Assembly: GCA_016873405.1 (NCBI GenBank)
Contig: VGXH01000059.1
Location: 1-8,561, forward strand
Source of the DNA: a bacterium
GTDB taxonomy: Bacteria > Krumholzibacteriota > Krumholzibacteria > LZORAL124-64-63
Reading direction: 5' to 3'
DNA: 8,561 nt
A model generated the notes under the pieces. It searched no databases. It saw nothing but the letters and a program-made list of their open reading frames with translations, and was not told the origin of the DNA. The translations under genes and the position numbers were made by a program. This document shows, piece after piece, positions 1 through 5,582 of the stretch; positions within the stretch are counted from its first letter, which is position 1; each line of letters opens with the position of its first letter.

Positions 1-371
1 CCCGCGACCGCTCGCAGCTGTGCGTGGTGGCCAGTCCGGTCGACGTCCTGCCCATCGAGAAGGCCGGGTTCTTCCGCGGGCGCTACTTCGTGCTGGGCGG
101 GCTGCTCTCGCCGCTGGACGGCGTGCGCGCCCGGGACCTGCCCTTCGATCGCCTGGCCGAGCGCCTGCAGGACGGGCCGGTGACCGAACTGATCCTGGCG
201 CTGGACGCCTCGGTCGAGGGTGAGACGACGGCCCTCTACATCCAGAGGCTGTTGTCCGCCAGCGAGTTGCAGATGACGCGCCTGGCCACGGGGATCCCGG
301 TCGGCGGCGCCCTGGCCTACACCGACGAGGTCACGCTGCAGCGCGCTTTCCAGTTCCGCCGCGCCTTCTAG
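1..371 (+). CDS. recR: Recombination mediator protein RecR, C-terminal part (5' end outside window)
   Basis: RecR works with RecO/RecF to load RecA on gapped single-stranded DNA in the cytoplasm. The reading frame enters at base 3 and gives 122 residues before a TAG stop, i.e. most of the Toprim domain and the C-terminal region of a protein normally about 200 aa; the N-terminal helix-hairpin-helix and zinc finger lie upstream of the window. Visible RecR signatures are GRYFVLGGLLSPLDG, the segment VEGETTALYI and the late GIPVGGALAYTDEVTL. An oddity is the first Toprim motif: the family normally reads VVExPxD, and here bases 24-44 encode VVASPVD, so the glutamate is alanine while the aspartate is kept. 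The gene is followed by mglB in the same direction after 157 bp. Identification is firm; the functional effect of the substitution is unknown. Confidence 0.96.
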   Translation, partial: RDRSQLCVVASPVDVLPIEKAGFFRGRYFVLGGLLSPLDGVRARDLPFDRLAERLQDGPVTELILALDASVEGETTALYIQRLLSASELQMTRLATGIPVGGALAYTDEVTLQRAFQFRRAF

Positions 372-483
372 CGCCGCGCCGGCCCGTCCCGCGGACCCCC
401 GGCCGCCCTGCCGCGCGCGCCGGATTTCCGCAGTCAAGTGGCTGCGCGTCCGGTCGATATCCTGCCTGCGTTCAGTGCCCGTT

Positions 484-515
484 GCCCCGCGGCAGCCGGG
501 CCGGGGCTTCCCGGC
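484..515 (+). promoter_or_regulatory. Possible alternative leader hairpins just upstream of the mglB ribosome binding site
   Basis: Two mutually exclusive GC hairpins can be drawn in the recR-mglB gap. The first pairs gccccg (484-489) with cggggc (502-507). The second pairs gccggg (495-500) with cccggc (510-515) around a 9-nt loop and ends directly before the AGGAG at 516-520. The arms share bases, so only one can form at a time, which could affect access to the ribosome binding site. In DNA this GC-rich, short stems arise easily by chance, and I see no convincing promoter in the 372-528 gap, so this is only a weak suggestion. Confidence 0.2.
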
Positions 516-520
516 AGGAG
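516..520 (+). promoter_or_regulatory. Ribosome binding site fixing the mglB start
   Basis: AGGAG lies 8 nt before the ATG at 529. It decides for this start over the in-frame GTG codons at 475 and 520, which would add residues that are absent from known MglB proteins. Confidence 0.75.
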
Positions 521-528
521 TGCGGTAC

Positions 529-1026
529 ATGGTCAGAGCCGAATGGGCCATCTTCGAGGAAGACTACTGGGCGATCAACAACGTCCTGGACGACCTGCTG
601 CGCAGCAGCCGCGCCAGCAACGTCGTGCTGATCGACCGCACGGGGCAACTGGTCAGCCAGTGCGGACCCGAGGTCGATTTCGACCTGACCAGCTTCGCCT
701 CGCTGTGCGCGGCCGACTTTGAGGCGAACTACCAGCTGGCCAAGCTGATCGGCGAGCGCGACTTCAGCACGCTGTTCCACCAGGGCGCCCGCGAGAGCAT
801 GTACCTGGCGAAGATCGCCAAGGGCGTGGTCCTGGTCGTGCTGTTCGCCAAGAGCACGACGCTCGGGCTGGTCAGGCTGCGGGTCAAGCGGGCGGTCGAG
901 GAACTGAACGACATCATCGAACGGCTCTACGAGAAGCTGGAGTACCGCAACGAGGAGTACGACACCTTCGACGAGACCTTCACGCGCGGCGTGGAGGCGG
1001 AGATCGACAACCTGTTCGCGGATTGA
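529..1026 (+). CDS. mglB: MglB-like Roadblock/LC7 protein, partner and regulator of MglA
   Basis: The product (165 aa; M. xanthus MglB is about 159) is a Roadblock/LC7-fold protein. Known MglB acts as a dimer in the cytoplasm, stimulates GTP hydrolysis by MglA and sets its place at the cell poles. Residues 8-125 form the domain: FEEDYWAIN near the start, LIDRTGQLVS (34-43), LAKLIGE (70-76), FHQGARES (83-90) and LGLVRLRVK (112-120), each with a recognisable counterpart in M. xanthus MglB. A charged linker follows, and the protein ends in EIDNLFAD (158-165), matching the C-terminal helix signature of MglB that contacts MglA. The ATG start follows an AGGAG at 8 nt. mglA begins 47 bp downstream, so the two are very likely co-transcribed. 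The similarity of both halves makes MglB proper more likely than a generic Roadblock protein. Confidence 0.9.
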   Translation: MVRAEWAIFEEDYWAINNVLDDLLRSSRASNVVLIDRTGQLVSQCGPEVDFDLTSFASLCAADFEANYQLAKLIGERDFSTLFHQGARESMYLAKIAKGVVLVVLFAKSTTLGLVRLRVKRAVEELNDIIERLYEKLEYRNEEYDTFDETFTRGVEAEIDNLFAD

Positions 1027-1063
1027 ACGTGTGGGGGCCGCGGCCCCGCCACCGGCCGGCAAA

Positions 1064-1068
1064 GGGGA
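1064..1068 (+). promoter_or_regulatory. Ribosome binding site fixing the mglA GTG start
   Basis: GGGGA within AAAGGGGAAT ends 5 nt before GTG at 1074. It supports that start over the in-frame TTG at 1023, which overlaps the mglB stop region and would add 17 residues not found in MglA proteins. Confidence 0.65.
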
Positions 1069-1073
1069 ATGTC

Positions 1074-1658
1074 GTGTCGCTCATCAACTACTCCTCGCGC
1101 GAGATCAACTGCAAGGTCGTGTACTACGGCCCCGGTCTCGGCGGGAAGACGACAAACATCCAGTACGTCTACGAGAAGCTCGCCCCGGAGACGAAGGGCA
1201 AGCTCGTGACGCTGGCGACGGAGATGGACCGCACGCTCTTCTTCGACTTCCTGCCCCTGGAGCTGGGCGAGGTCAAGGGCTTCAAGACGCGCTTCCACCT
1301 CTACACGGTGCCCGGCCAAGTCTACTACAACGCCAGCCGCAAGCTGATCCTGCGCGGCGTGGACGGCATCGTCTTCGTGGGCGACAGCAGCGAGGCGCGC
1401 TTCGACGCGAACATCGAGGCGCTGTACAACCTGCACGACAACCTCAAGGAATACGACCTGAGCCTCGAGCAGATCCCCTTCGTGATGCAGTGGAACAAGC
1501 GCGACATGCCGGACGCGATCCCCGTCGCCGAGCTCAACGAGGAGCTGAATCCCGAGGGCTACGACAACTTCGAGGGCATCGCCGTGCAGGGCGTGGGCGT
1601 CTTCGACACGCTCAAGTGCGTCGCCAAGAAGGTGCTCAGGCAGTTGCAGACGAGCTGA
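1074..1658 (+). CDS. mglA: MglA-type Ras-like small GTPase
   Basis: The product (194 aa; M. xanthus MglA 195) is a bacterial Ras-superfamily GTPase that, in gliding bacteria, marks the leading pole and couples to motility machinery. From the GTG start the protein reads MSLINYSSREINCK, the same opening as Myxococcus MglA. Motifs: P-loop GPGLGGKT at 19-26; R53, the intrinsic arginine finger of MglA; TVPGQ at 78-82, with the MglA-type Thr78 in place of the usual Walker B Asp and the catalytic Gln82; NKRD at 141-144 for guanine recognition; and GVGVFDTLK near the end. All key GTPase residues are present, so it should be active. It follows mglB by 47 bp, the expected GTPase/GAP pair. A hairpin at 1690-1711 probably ends the transcript. 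Whether it drives gliding, type IV pili or only polarity cannot be told here. Confidence 0.96.
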   Translation: MSLINYSSREINCKVVYYGPGLGGKTTNIQYVYEKLAPETKGKLVTLATEMDRTLFFDFLPLELGEVKGFKTRFHLYTVPGQVYYNASRKLILRGVDGIVFVGDSSEARFDANIEALYNLHDNLKEYDLSLEQIPFVMQWNKRDMPDAIPVAELNEELNPEGYDNFEGIAVQGVGVFDTLKCVAKKVLRQLQTS

Positions 1659-1689
1659 CGGCGACGCGCCGCCAACCAGGAACGAGCGG

Positions 1690-1719
1690 GCGCGGCCGGA
1701 GACGGCCGCGCTTCGCTTT
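1690..1719 (+). terminator. Probable intrinsic terminator of the mglBA transcript
   Basis: The arm gcgcggccg (1690-1698) pairs perfectly with cggccgcgc (1703-1711) around a GAGA (GNRA-type) tetraloop, and ttcgcttt follows at 1712-1719. The 9-bp stem starts 31 bp after the mglA stop. The T-tract is interrupted, so efficiency is uncertain. A second 7-bp stem (1721-1727 with 1741-1747) follows and may add to it. Confidence 0.6.
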
Positions 1720-1759
1720 CCGCCGGAGGCCGCGGCGGCGTCCGGCGACGGACGCGCAG

Positions 1760-1814
1760 CTTGTCCGCTGCGCGCTTGGCCGTTGCAAGCTTGGCCGTTG
1801 CGCGCTTGGCCGGA
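1760..1814 (+). repeat. 15-bp tandem repeat, about 3.7 copies, running into the pgpA promoter
   Basis: Units start at 1760, 1775, 1790 and 1805. Units 2 and 3 are cttggccgttgcaag and cttggccgttgcgcg; unit 1 (cttgtccgctgcgcg) differs at a few bases and unit 4 is cut off after about 10 bases. Every unit carries a -35-like TTGGCC (TTGTCC in unit 1), and that of unit 4 is the -35 of the promoter at 1806-1834. The region lies outside any supported gene, since pgpA starts at 1872. Confidence 0.85.
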
Positions 1815-1834
1815 CCGCCCGCGGAGCCTATACT
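1806..1834 (+). promoter_or_regulatory. Sigma70-type promoter for pgpA-cinA-thpR
   Basis: TTGGCC (1806-1811), a 17-bp spacer and TATACT (1829-1834) form a good housekeeping-type promoter. The -10 matches the consensus at five of six positions and stands out in GC-rich sequence. Transcription would start near 1841, giving a leader of about 30 nt that contains the AGGAG at 1861-1865. The -35 belongs to the last copy of the 15-bp repeat. Confidence 0.7.
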
Positions 1835-1860
1835 GCGGCCGCCGTCACCTTCCGTCGCGC

Positions 1861-1865
1861 AGGAG
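1861..1865 (+). promoter_or_regulatory. Ribosome binding site fixing the pgpA start
   Basis: AGGAG sits 6 nt before ATG at 1872. It rules against the in-frame TTG at 1761, which lies upstream of the promoter and would translate the repeat region. Confidence 0.75.
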
Positions 1866-1871
1866 TTCCGC

Positions 1872-2351
1872 ATGTTCCGCTTCCAGCTGCATCTGATCGG
1901 CACCTTCTTCGGCGCCGGCTACGCGCCGATCGCCCCGGCCACGGCCGGCAGCCTGCTCTACGCGCTCCTGTGGTGGGGCGCCTGGTCGCTCTGGGGGCCG
2001 ATCCCCCTGCTCACACAAGCCGCGCTGCTGTTCGTGGTCGTCATGATCGGCGTGCCGGTGGCCGGGGCGCTGGAGCGCCTGCACGGTCAGGACCCCAAGC
2101 TGGTCGTGATCGACGAGGTGGCGGGGATGATCGTCACCTACTTCGGCCTGGTCGGCGGGCCGCTGGTCTGGCTGGCGGGCTTCCTGTGGTTCCGCTTCTT
2201 CGACATCCTCAAGCCGCTGGGCGTGCGCCGGCTGGAGAAGCTGGGCGGCGGCGGCGGCGTGGGCATCATGGCCGACGACCTGGGCGCCGGCGTCCTGGCC
2301 TGCATCGCCACGCACCTGACCGCGCGCCTGCTGGCGGGGTGGGGCCTGTGA
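1872..2351 (+). CDS. pgpA: Phosphatidylglycerophosphatase A
   Basis: PgpA is an inner-membrane enzyme that removes phosphate from phosphatidylglycerophosphate to make phosphatidylglycerol. The 159-aa product (E. coli PgpA about 170) shows the family motifs in order: GAGYAPIAPATAGS at 14-27, IDEVAGM at 80-86 with the conserved acidic pair D81-E82, FRFFDILKP at 107-115, and GIMADDLGAG at 131-140. Hydrophobic segments around residues 28-65, 86-106 and 137-156 fit a small membrane protein. Two oddities: the usual PGT of the first motif is PAT here (A23 for Gly), and a run of five glycines (125-129) precedes the last motif. The ATG follows AGGAG and a clear promoter. The TGA stop overlaps the cinA GTG by 4 bp (GTGA), which implies translational coupling. 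Confidence 0.95.
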   Translation: MFRFQLHLIGTFFGAGYAPIAPATAGSLLYALLWWGAWSLWGPIPLLTQAALLFVVVMIGVPVAGALERLHGQDPKLVVIDEVAGMIVTYFGLVGGPLVWLAGFLWFRFFDILKPLGVRRLEKLGGGGGVGIMADDLGAGVLACIATHLTARLLAGWGL

Positions 2352-3631
2352 GCGCGGACGACGAGCGGCTCAAGATCATCGCCGTCGGCGACGAGTTGCT
2401 CGAAGGCCGCACCGCGGACACCAACAGCGGCCGCATCCAGCGCGCTCTGGGCGGGCATGCGCTGCGCTGCGGGCTGATCCAGGTCGTGCCGGACGACGAA
2501 GCAGCCATCAGGTGCGCGCTGGAGCGGACCGCGCCCGGCGACCTGGTGTTCCTGACCGGCGGCCTGGGCTCGACGCCCGACGACCTGACCCGCGACGCCC
2601 TGGCCCGGTGGGCCGGCGTGCCGCTGGACGAGGACTCCGACGTGCGGGCGCAGCTGGAAGAGCGCTGGCGTCGACGCGGCGTCGCCTCCAGCCCCGGCGT
2701 GGCCAGGCAGTGTCAGGTTCCGCGCGGCCTGGCGGCGCTGGCCAATCCGGTCGGCTCGGCGCCCGGGCTGGTCGGCCGGCTGCGCGAGCGGACGTTCGCG
2801 TTGCTGCCGGGCGTGCCGGCGGAGCTGGAGGGTCTGCTGCCGGCGATCGTTTTGCGCCTGGAGCGCGACGGCGCGCTGCCGGTCGCGCGCGCCACGCTCG
2901 TGAGGCGCACCGCGCAGTACCCGGAGCTGATGCTGGTCGAGCGCTGCGCCGCCGCGCGCGCGGCGTTCCCGCGGCTGGACTGGTCCTGGTGGCTGTCGGA
3001 CTGGGGCGTCGACATCCGCGTGCGCGCCGGCGCCGACGACCAGGAGCACCTGGCGGCGGTCGGCCGGATGCTGGACGCGGAGCTCGCCCGCCTGGTCTAC
3101 GCGCGCGACGGCACCGACCTGCCGGCGACGGTCGTCCGGCTGGCGACCGCGGGCGGCCGCACGCTGGCCGTCGCCGAGTCCTGCACCGGCGGGCTGGTCG
3201 GCGGCGCGTTGACGGGCGTGCCCGGGGCCTCGGCGTGCTTCCGCGGCGGCGTCCTGGCCTACGCCGACCAGGCCAAGCGCGACCTGCTGGGCGTGCCGCC
3301 GCCGGTGCTCGCACAGGAAGGCGCCGTCAGCGAGGCGACCGTCAGGGCGATGGCGGTCGGCTGCCGCGAGCGTCTGGGAGCCGATCTGGCCGTGTCGGTG
3401 TCCGGCATCAGCGGGCCGGACGGGGGCACCCCGGCCAAGCCGGTGGGCACGACCTGGCTGGGACTGGCGACCCCGGCGGGCGCCTTCGCGCAGCGGCTGC
3501 GCTTCGCGGGCGACCGGGGGCGCAATCGGCAACTGGCGGTCGCCGCCGCCCTCGATGCGTTGCGGCGGGCGCTGGAGGACGGCGGGACGCAGTCGCCGTG
3601 GCGGCACGGCGACACCTGGTGGAAGGACTGA
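2348..3631 (+). CDS. cinA: CinA: nucleotide-binding MoCF domain fused to NMN deamidase (PncC) domain
   Basis: The 427-aa product is a full-length two-domain CinA. Residues about 8-170 are the COG1058 MoCF/MoaB-like domain, linked in the family to ADP-ribose pyrophosphatase activity: AVGDELLEGRTADTNS (12-27), TGGLGSTPDDLT (70-81) and LPGVPAEL (153-160). Residues about 258-415 are the CinA C-terminal amidohydrolase domain, which converts nicotinamide mononucleotide to nicotinic acid mononucleotide in NAD recycling. Its catalytic serine motif AESCTGG is at 276-282 (S278), followed by FRGGVLAYADQAK and SGISGPDGGTPAKPVG. The second N-terminal motif reads GST where most CinA proteins have GPT. The GTG start overlaps the pgpA stop by 4 bp; thpR follows after 17 bp. 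Nearness to recA is common for cinA and underlies its old link to competence. Confidence 0.96.
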   Translation: MSADDERLKIIAVGDELLEGRTADTNSGRIQRALGGHALRCGLIQVVPDDEAAIRCALERTAPGDLVFLTGGLGSTPDDLTRDALARWAGVPLDEDSDVRAQLEERWRRRGVASSPGVARQCQVPRGLAALANPVGSAPGLVGRLRERTFALLPGVPAELEGLLPAIVLRLERDGALPVARATLVRRTAQYPELMLVERCAAARAAFPRLDWSWWLSDWGVDIRVRAGADDQEHLAAVGRMLDAELARLVYARDGTDLPATVVRLATAGGRTLAVAESCTGGLVGGALTGVPGASACFRGGVLAYADQAKRDLLGVPPPVLAQEGAVSEATVRAMAVGCRERLGADLAVSVSGISGPDGGTPAKPVGTTWLGLATPAGAFAQRLRFAGDRGRNRQLAVAAALDALRRALEDGGTQSPWRHGDTWWKD

Positions 3632-3648
3632 GGCAGAGGGGCGGTGGC

Positions 3649-4227
3649 ATGGCGTCCGGCCCGGTGCGAGCCTTCATCGCGGTCCCCTGCGGGGAGCAAC
3701 TGGCGGCCGAGCTGTCGCGGCGCCTTGACGCGGCGGCCGGCCGGGTCGCCGTGCGCTGGACCCATCCGCGCACCTGGCACCTGACGCTGCAGTTCCTGGG
3801 GGACTGGCCCGCGGATCGCCTGCAGCGCCTGCGCACGGCCCTTGTCGACGTCGCGGCCGCGGTCCCGCCGCCTCTGGTCCCGGCCGGCTGGGGCGGTTTT
3901 CCGGACCGGCGGCGGCCGCGGGTCCTGTTCCTGCAGTTCGCGCCGGCCGAGCCGGTGTCCGAGCTGGCGCGGCGGGTGCGCCAGGCCAGTGCCATCGTCT
4001 GGCCGGACGGTCCCCAGGACACGCGACCCGCCCACCTGCACCTGACGTTGGCGCGGGTTCGCGAACCGCTGGAGGCCGGGCAGCTCAACGCGGTCCTTGA
4101 TATCGACTTGAGCGGTCTGCCGGAACTGCCGGTCGAACGTTTCTGCCTCTTGGCCAGCGACCTGCGGCCGCAGGGGGCCCGGCACACGGAACTGGCGTCC
4201 TACGGGCTGCGAAAAAAAGGCGAATAA
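3649..4227 (+). CDS. thpR: RNA 2',3'-cyclic 3'-phosphodiesterase (2H/LigT family)
   Basis: The 192-aa product belongs to the 2H phosphoesterase superfamily. ThpR (formerly LigT) opens 2',3'-cyclic phosphate ends of RNA, and family members can seal tRNA halves in vitro. The two catalytic HxTx motifs are visible as HLTL at 44-47 (within [11 protein letters not shown]) and HLTL at 131-134 (within [10 protein letters not shown]). The opening VRAFIAVPC (6-14) and the late [11 protein letters not shown] near the C-terminus are also typical. The ATG follows AGAGGGG (3635-3641) at 7 nt. The gene lies 17 bp after cinA, third in the pgpA operon, and recA with its own promoter follows. The coding end holds a run of seven A residues (4212-4218), notable in this GC-rich sequence. 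Cellular substrate is unknown, as for most family members. Confidence 0.93.
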   Translation: MASGPVRAFIAVPCGEQLAAELSRRLDAAAGRVAVRWTHPRTWHLTLQFLGDWPADRLQRLRTALVDVAAAVPPPLVPAGWGGFPDRRRPRVLFLQFAPAEPVSELARRVRQASAIVWPDGPQDTRPAHLHLTLARVREPLEAGQLNAVLDIDLSGLPELPVERFCLLASDLRPQGARHTELASYGLRKKGE

Positions 4228-4232
4228 ACCTG

Positions 4233-4262
4233 TTGCCAGCCCTCCGGGCGCCGTGCTATGTT
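4233..4262 (+). promoter_or_regulatory. recA promoter with extended -10
   Basis: TTGCCA (4233-4238), an 18-bp spacer and TATGTT (4257-4262), preceded by TGC (4254-4256), form an extended -10 promoter. It begins 5 bp after the thpR stop. Transcription would start near 4269, leaving a leader of about 145 nt before recA. No LexA box of the CTGT-N8-ACAG or GAAC-N4-GTTC types is visible at or near it. Confidence 0.6.
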
Positions 4263-4282
4263 GCCGCCGCGATCGACGACGG

Positions 4283-4310
4283 GCAGGCCGGCGGCAGGGA
4301 GGCCGGCTGC
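4283..4310 (+). other. Hairpin in the recA leader
   Basis: gcaggccggc (4283-4292) pairs with gccggctgc (4302-4310) with one bulged G and a 9-nt loop. It lies inside the predicted recA mRNA leader. No T-tract follows, so it is not a normal intrinsic terminator. It may also be chance pairing in GC-rich sequence. The rest of the leader holds a purine-rich stretch (4366-4374) and nothing else I can name. Confidence 0.35.
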
Positions 4311-4401
4311 GGGCGGGCGGAGGCGGTGGCGGCGACGGCCGCGACCCTAGCTCCCCGCGAACCACGAAAAAGAAGCGCGGCCGCCGTCGGCCCGCGACCA
4401 C

Positions 4402-4406
4402 AGGAG
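4402..4406 (+). promoter_or_regulatory. Ribosome binding site fixing the recA start
   Basis: AGGAG stands 8 nt before ATG at 4415. The frame stays open upstream to 4253, but that part overlaps the promoter and does not resemble RecA. Confidence 0.8.
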
Positions 4407-4414
4407 ACACGAGC

Positions 4415-5578
4415 ATGGCGCAAGCGAAGAGCACCTCCAAGGGCGGGCCCGAGGATCGCGCGAAGGAAGAACGGGCCAAGGCCCTCGAACTGACCCGCGC
4501 GCAGATCGAGAAGCAGTTTGGCAAGGGCTCGCTGATGCTGCTGGGCGAGAACAAGATCTTCGACCAGTTCGACGCGATCTCGACCGGCAGCCTGTCCCTG
4601 GACATCGCGCTGGGCATCGGCGGCCTGCCGAAGGGCCGCGTCTGCGAGATCTTCGGGCCCGAGGGCTCGGGCAAGACGACGGTCTGCCTGTCGGTGATCG
4701 CCAACTGCCAGAAGCAGGGCGGCACGGCGGCCTCTCTCGACGCCGAGCACGCGCTGGACCCCGTCTACGCCCGCAAGCTGGGCGTGGACATCGACAACCT
4801 GCTGGTCAGCCAGCCGGACACCGGCGAGCAGGCCTTGGAGATCACCGAGATGCTGGTGCGCTCGGGCGCCGTCGACATCGTGGTCATCGATTCGGTGGCG
4901 GCGCTGGTGCCGCGCGCGGAGATCGAGGGCGAGATGGGCGACCAGCACGTGGGGCTGCAGGCGCGCCTGATGTCGCAGGCGCTGCGCAAGCTGACCGGCG
5001 CCATCAGCAAGACCAACACGCTGGTGCTGTTCACCAACCAGATCCGCATGAAGATCGGCGTCATGTTCGGCAACCCCGAGACGACGACCGGCGGCAACGC
5101 GCTGAAGTTCTACAGCTCGGTGCGGCTGGACATCCGCCGCATCGGCGCCATCACGCAGGGCGAGGACGTGGTCGGCAACCAGGTCCGCGTCAAGGTGGTC
5201 AAGAACAAGGTCGCGCCCCCGTTCAAGAAGGCCGAGTTCGACATCCTCTACGGCGACGGCATCAGCAAGGAAGGCGACCTGATCGACCTGGGCGTGACGG
5301 CGAACATCATCCAGAAGTCGGGCGCCTGGTACAGCTACGGCGAGGAGCGGCTGGGCCAGGGCCGCGACAACGTGCGCAGCCTGCTGAAGGAGAACCCGGA
5401 CCTGTACGAGAAGATCAAGGGCGAGGTCTTCCGCCACTTCGGCATCGGCGCCGCCGCGCCCGAAGCGGCGGGCGAGGCCAGGCCGGAAGCGGGGGCGGCG
5501 AAGCTGGACCCGGCGGCGCGGCCGGACGCCGCGCGGCCCGCGGCCAGGCCGGCGGCCTCGGCCGGGACCGGGAGCTGA
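4415..5578 (+). CDS. recA: Recombinase RecA
   Basis: RecA forms ATP-dependent filaments on single-stranded DNA, carries out strand exchange and triggers LexA cleavage where LexA exists. The 387-aa product (E. coli 352) has Walker [10 protein letters not shown] at 81-89, catalytic E111 in LDAEHALD, Walker B IVVID at 155-159, loop L1 near 167-178, and loop L2 within [19 protein letters not shown] (209-227). Long stretches match E. coli RecA almost exactly. All catalytic residues are present. Two differences stand out: S107-L108 before the DAEHALD motif, where most RecA proteins have Phe-Ile, and the tail (343-387), which is rich in Ala, Pro and Arg and near neutral instead of the acidic tail that restrains E. 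coli RecA. The gene has its own promoter; recX starts 4 bp after the stop. Confidence 0.99.
   Translation: MAQAKSTSKGGPEDRAKEERAKALELTRAQIEKQFGKGSLMLLGENKIFDQFDAISTGSLSLDIALGIGGLPKGRVCEIFGPEGSGKTTVCLSVIANCQKQGGTAASLDAEHALDPVYARKLGVDIDNLLVSQPDTGEQALEITEMLVRSGAVDIVVIDSVAALVPRAEIEGEMGDQHVGLQARLMSQALRKLTGAISKTNTLVLFTNQIRMKIGVMFGNPETTTGGNALKFYSSVRLDIRRIGAITQGEDVVGNQVRVKVVKNKVAPPFKKAEFDILYGDGISKEGDLIDLGVTANIIQKSGAWYSYGEERLGQGRDNVRSLLKENPDLYEKIKGEVFRHFGIGAAAPEAAGEARPEAGAAKLDPAARPDAARPAARPAASAGTGS
5571..5574 (+). promoter_or_regulatory. Ribosome binding site supporting the recX TTG start
   Basis: GGAG inside the last recA codons lies 8 nt before TTG at 5583. No in-frame ATG exists before the conserved RecX region begins, so the TTG is the best start available. 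Confidence 0.6.
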
Positions 5579-5582
5579 GACC

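Noticed and set aside
435..463. Possible promoter for mglB with TATCCT at 458-463
   Set aside because: The hexamer at the right distance upstream (caagtg) is a poor -35, and the -10 matches only four of six positions, so I could not support it. mglB may be read through from recR.
1761..1871. Longer PgpA with an N-terminal LAVA-type peptide repeat, starting at TTG 1761
   Set aside because: The predicted transcription start (about 1841) lies downstream of that TTG, and a good ribosome binding site precedes ATG 1872, where PgpA similarity begins.
1031..2347. Long upstream extension of the cinA frame through mglA and pgpA
   Set aside because: This part is out of frame with mglA and pgpA, is Arg-rich low-complexity translation, and the true CinA sequence begins at the GTG at 2348.
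2138..3607. A 489-codon open frame on the - strand opposite pgpA and cinA
   Set aside because: It is antisense to two well-recognised genes and shows no domain or ribosome binding site of its own.
4228..4414. Riboswitch or small RNA in the recA leader
   Set aside because: Only a simple bulged hairpin can be drawn, and no known riboswitch core was recognised.
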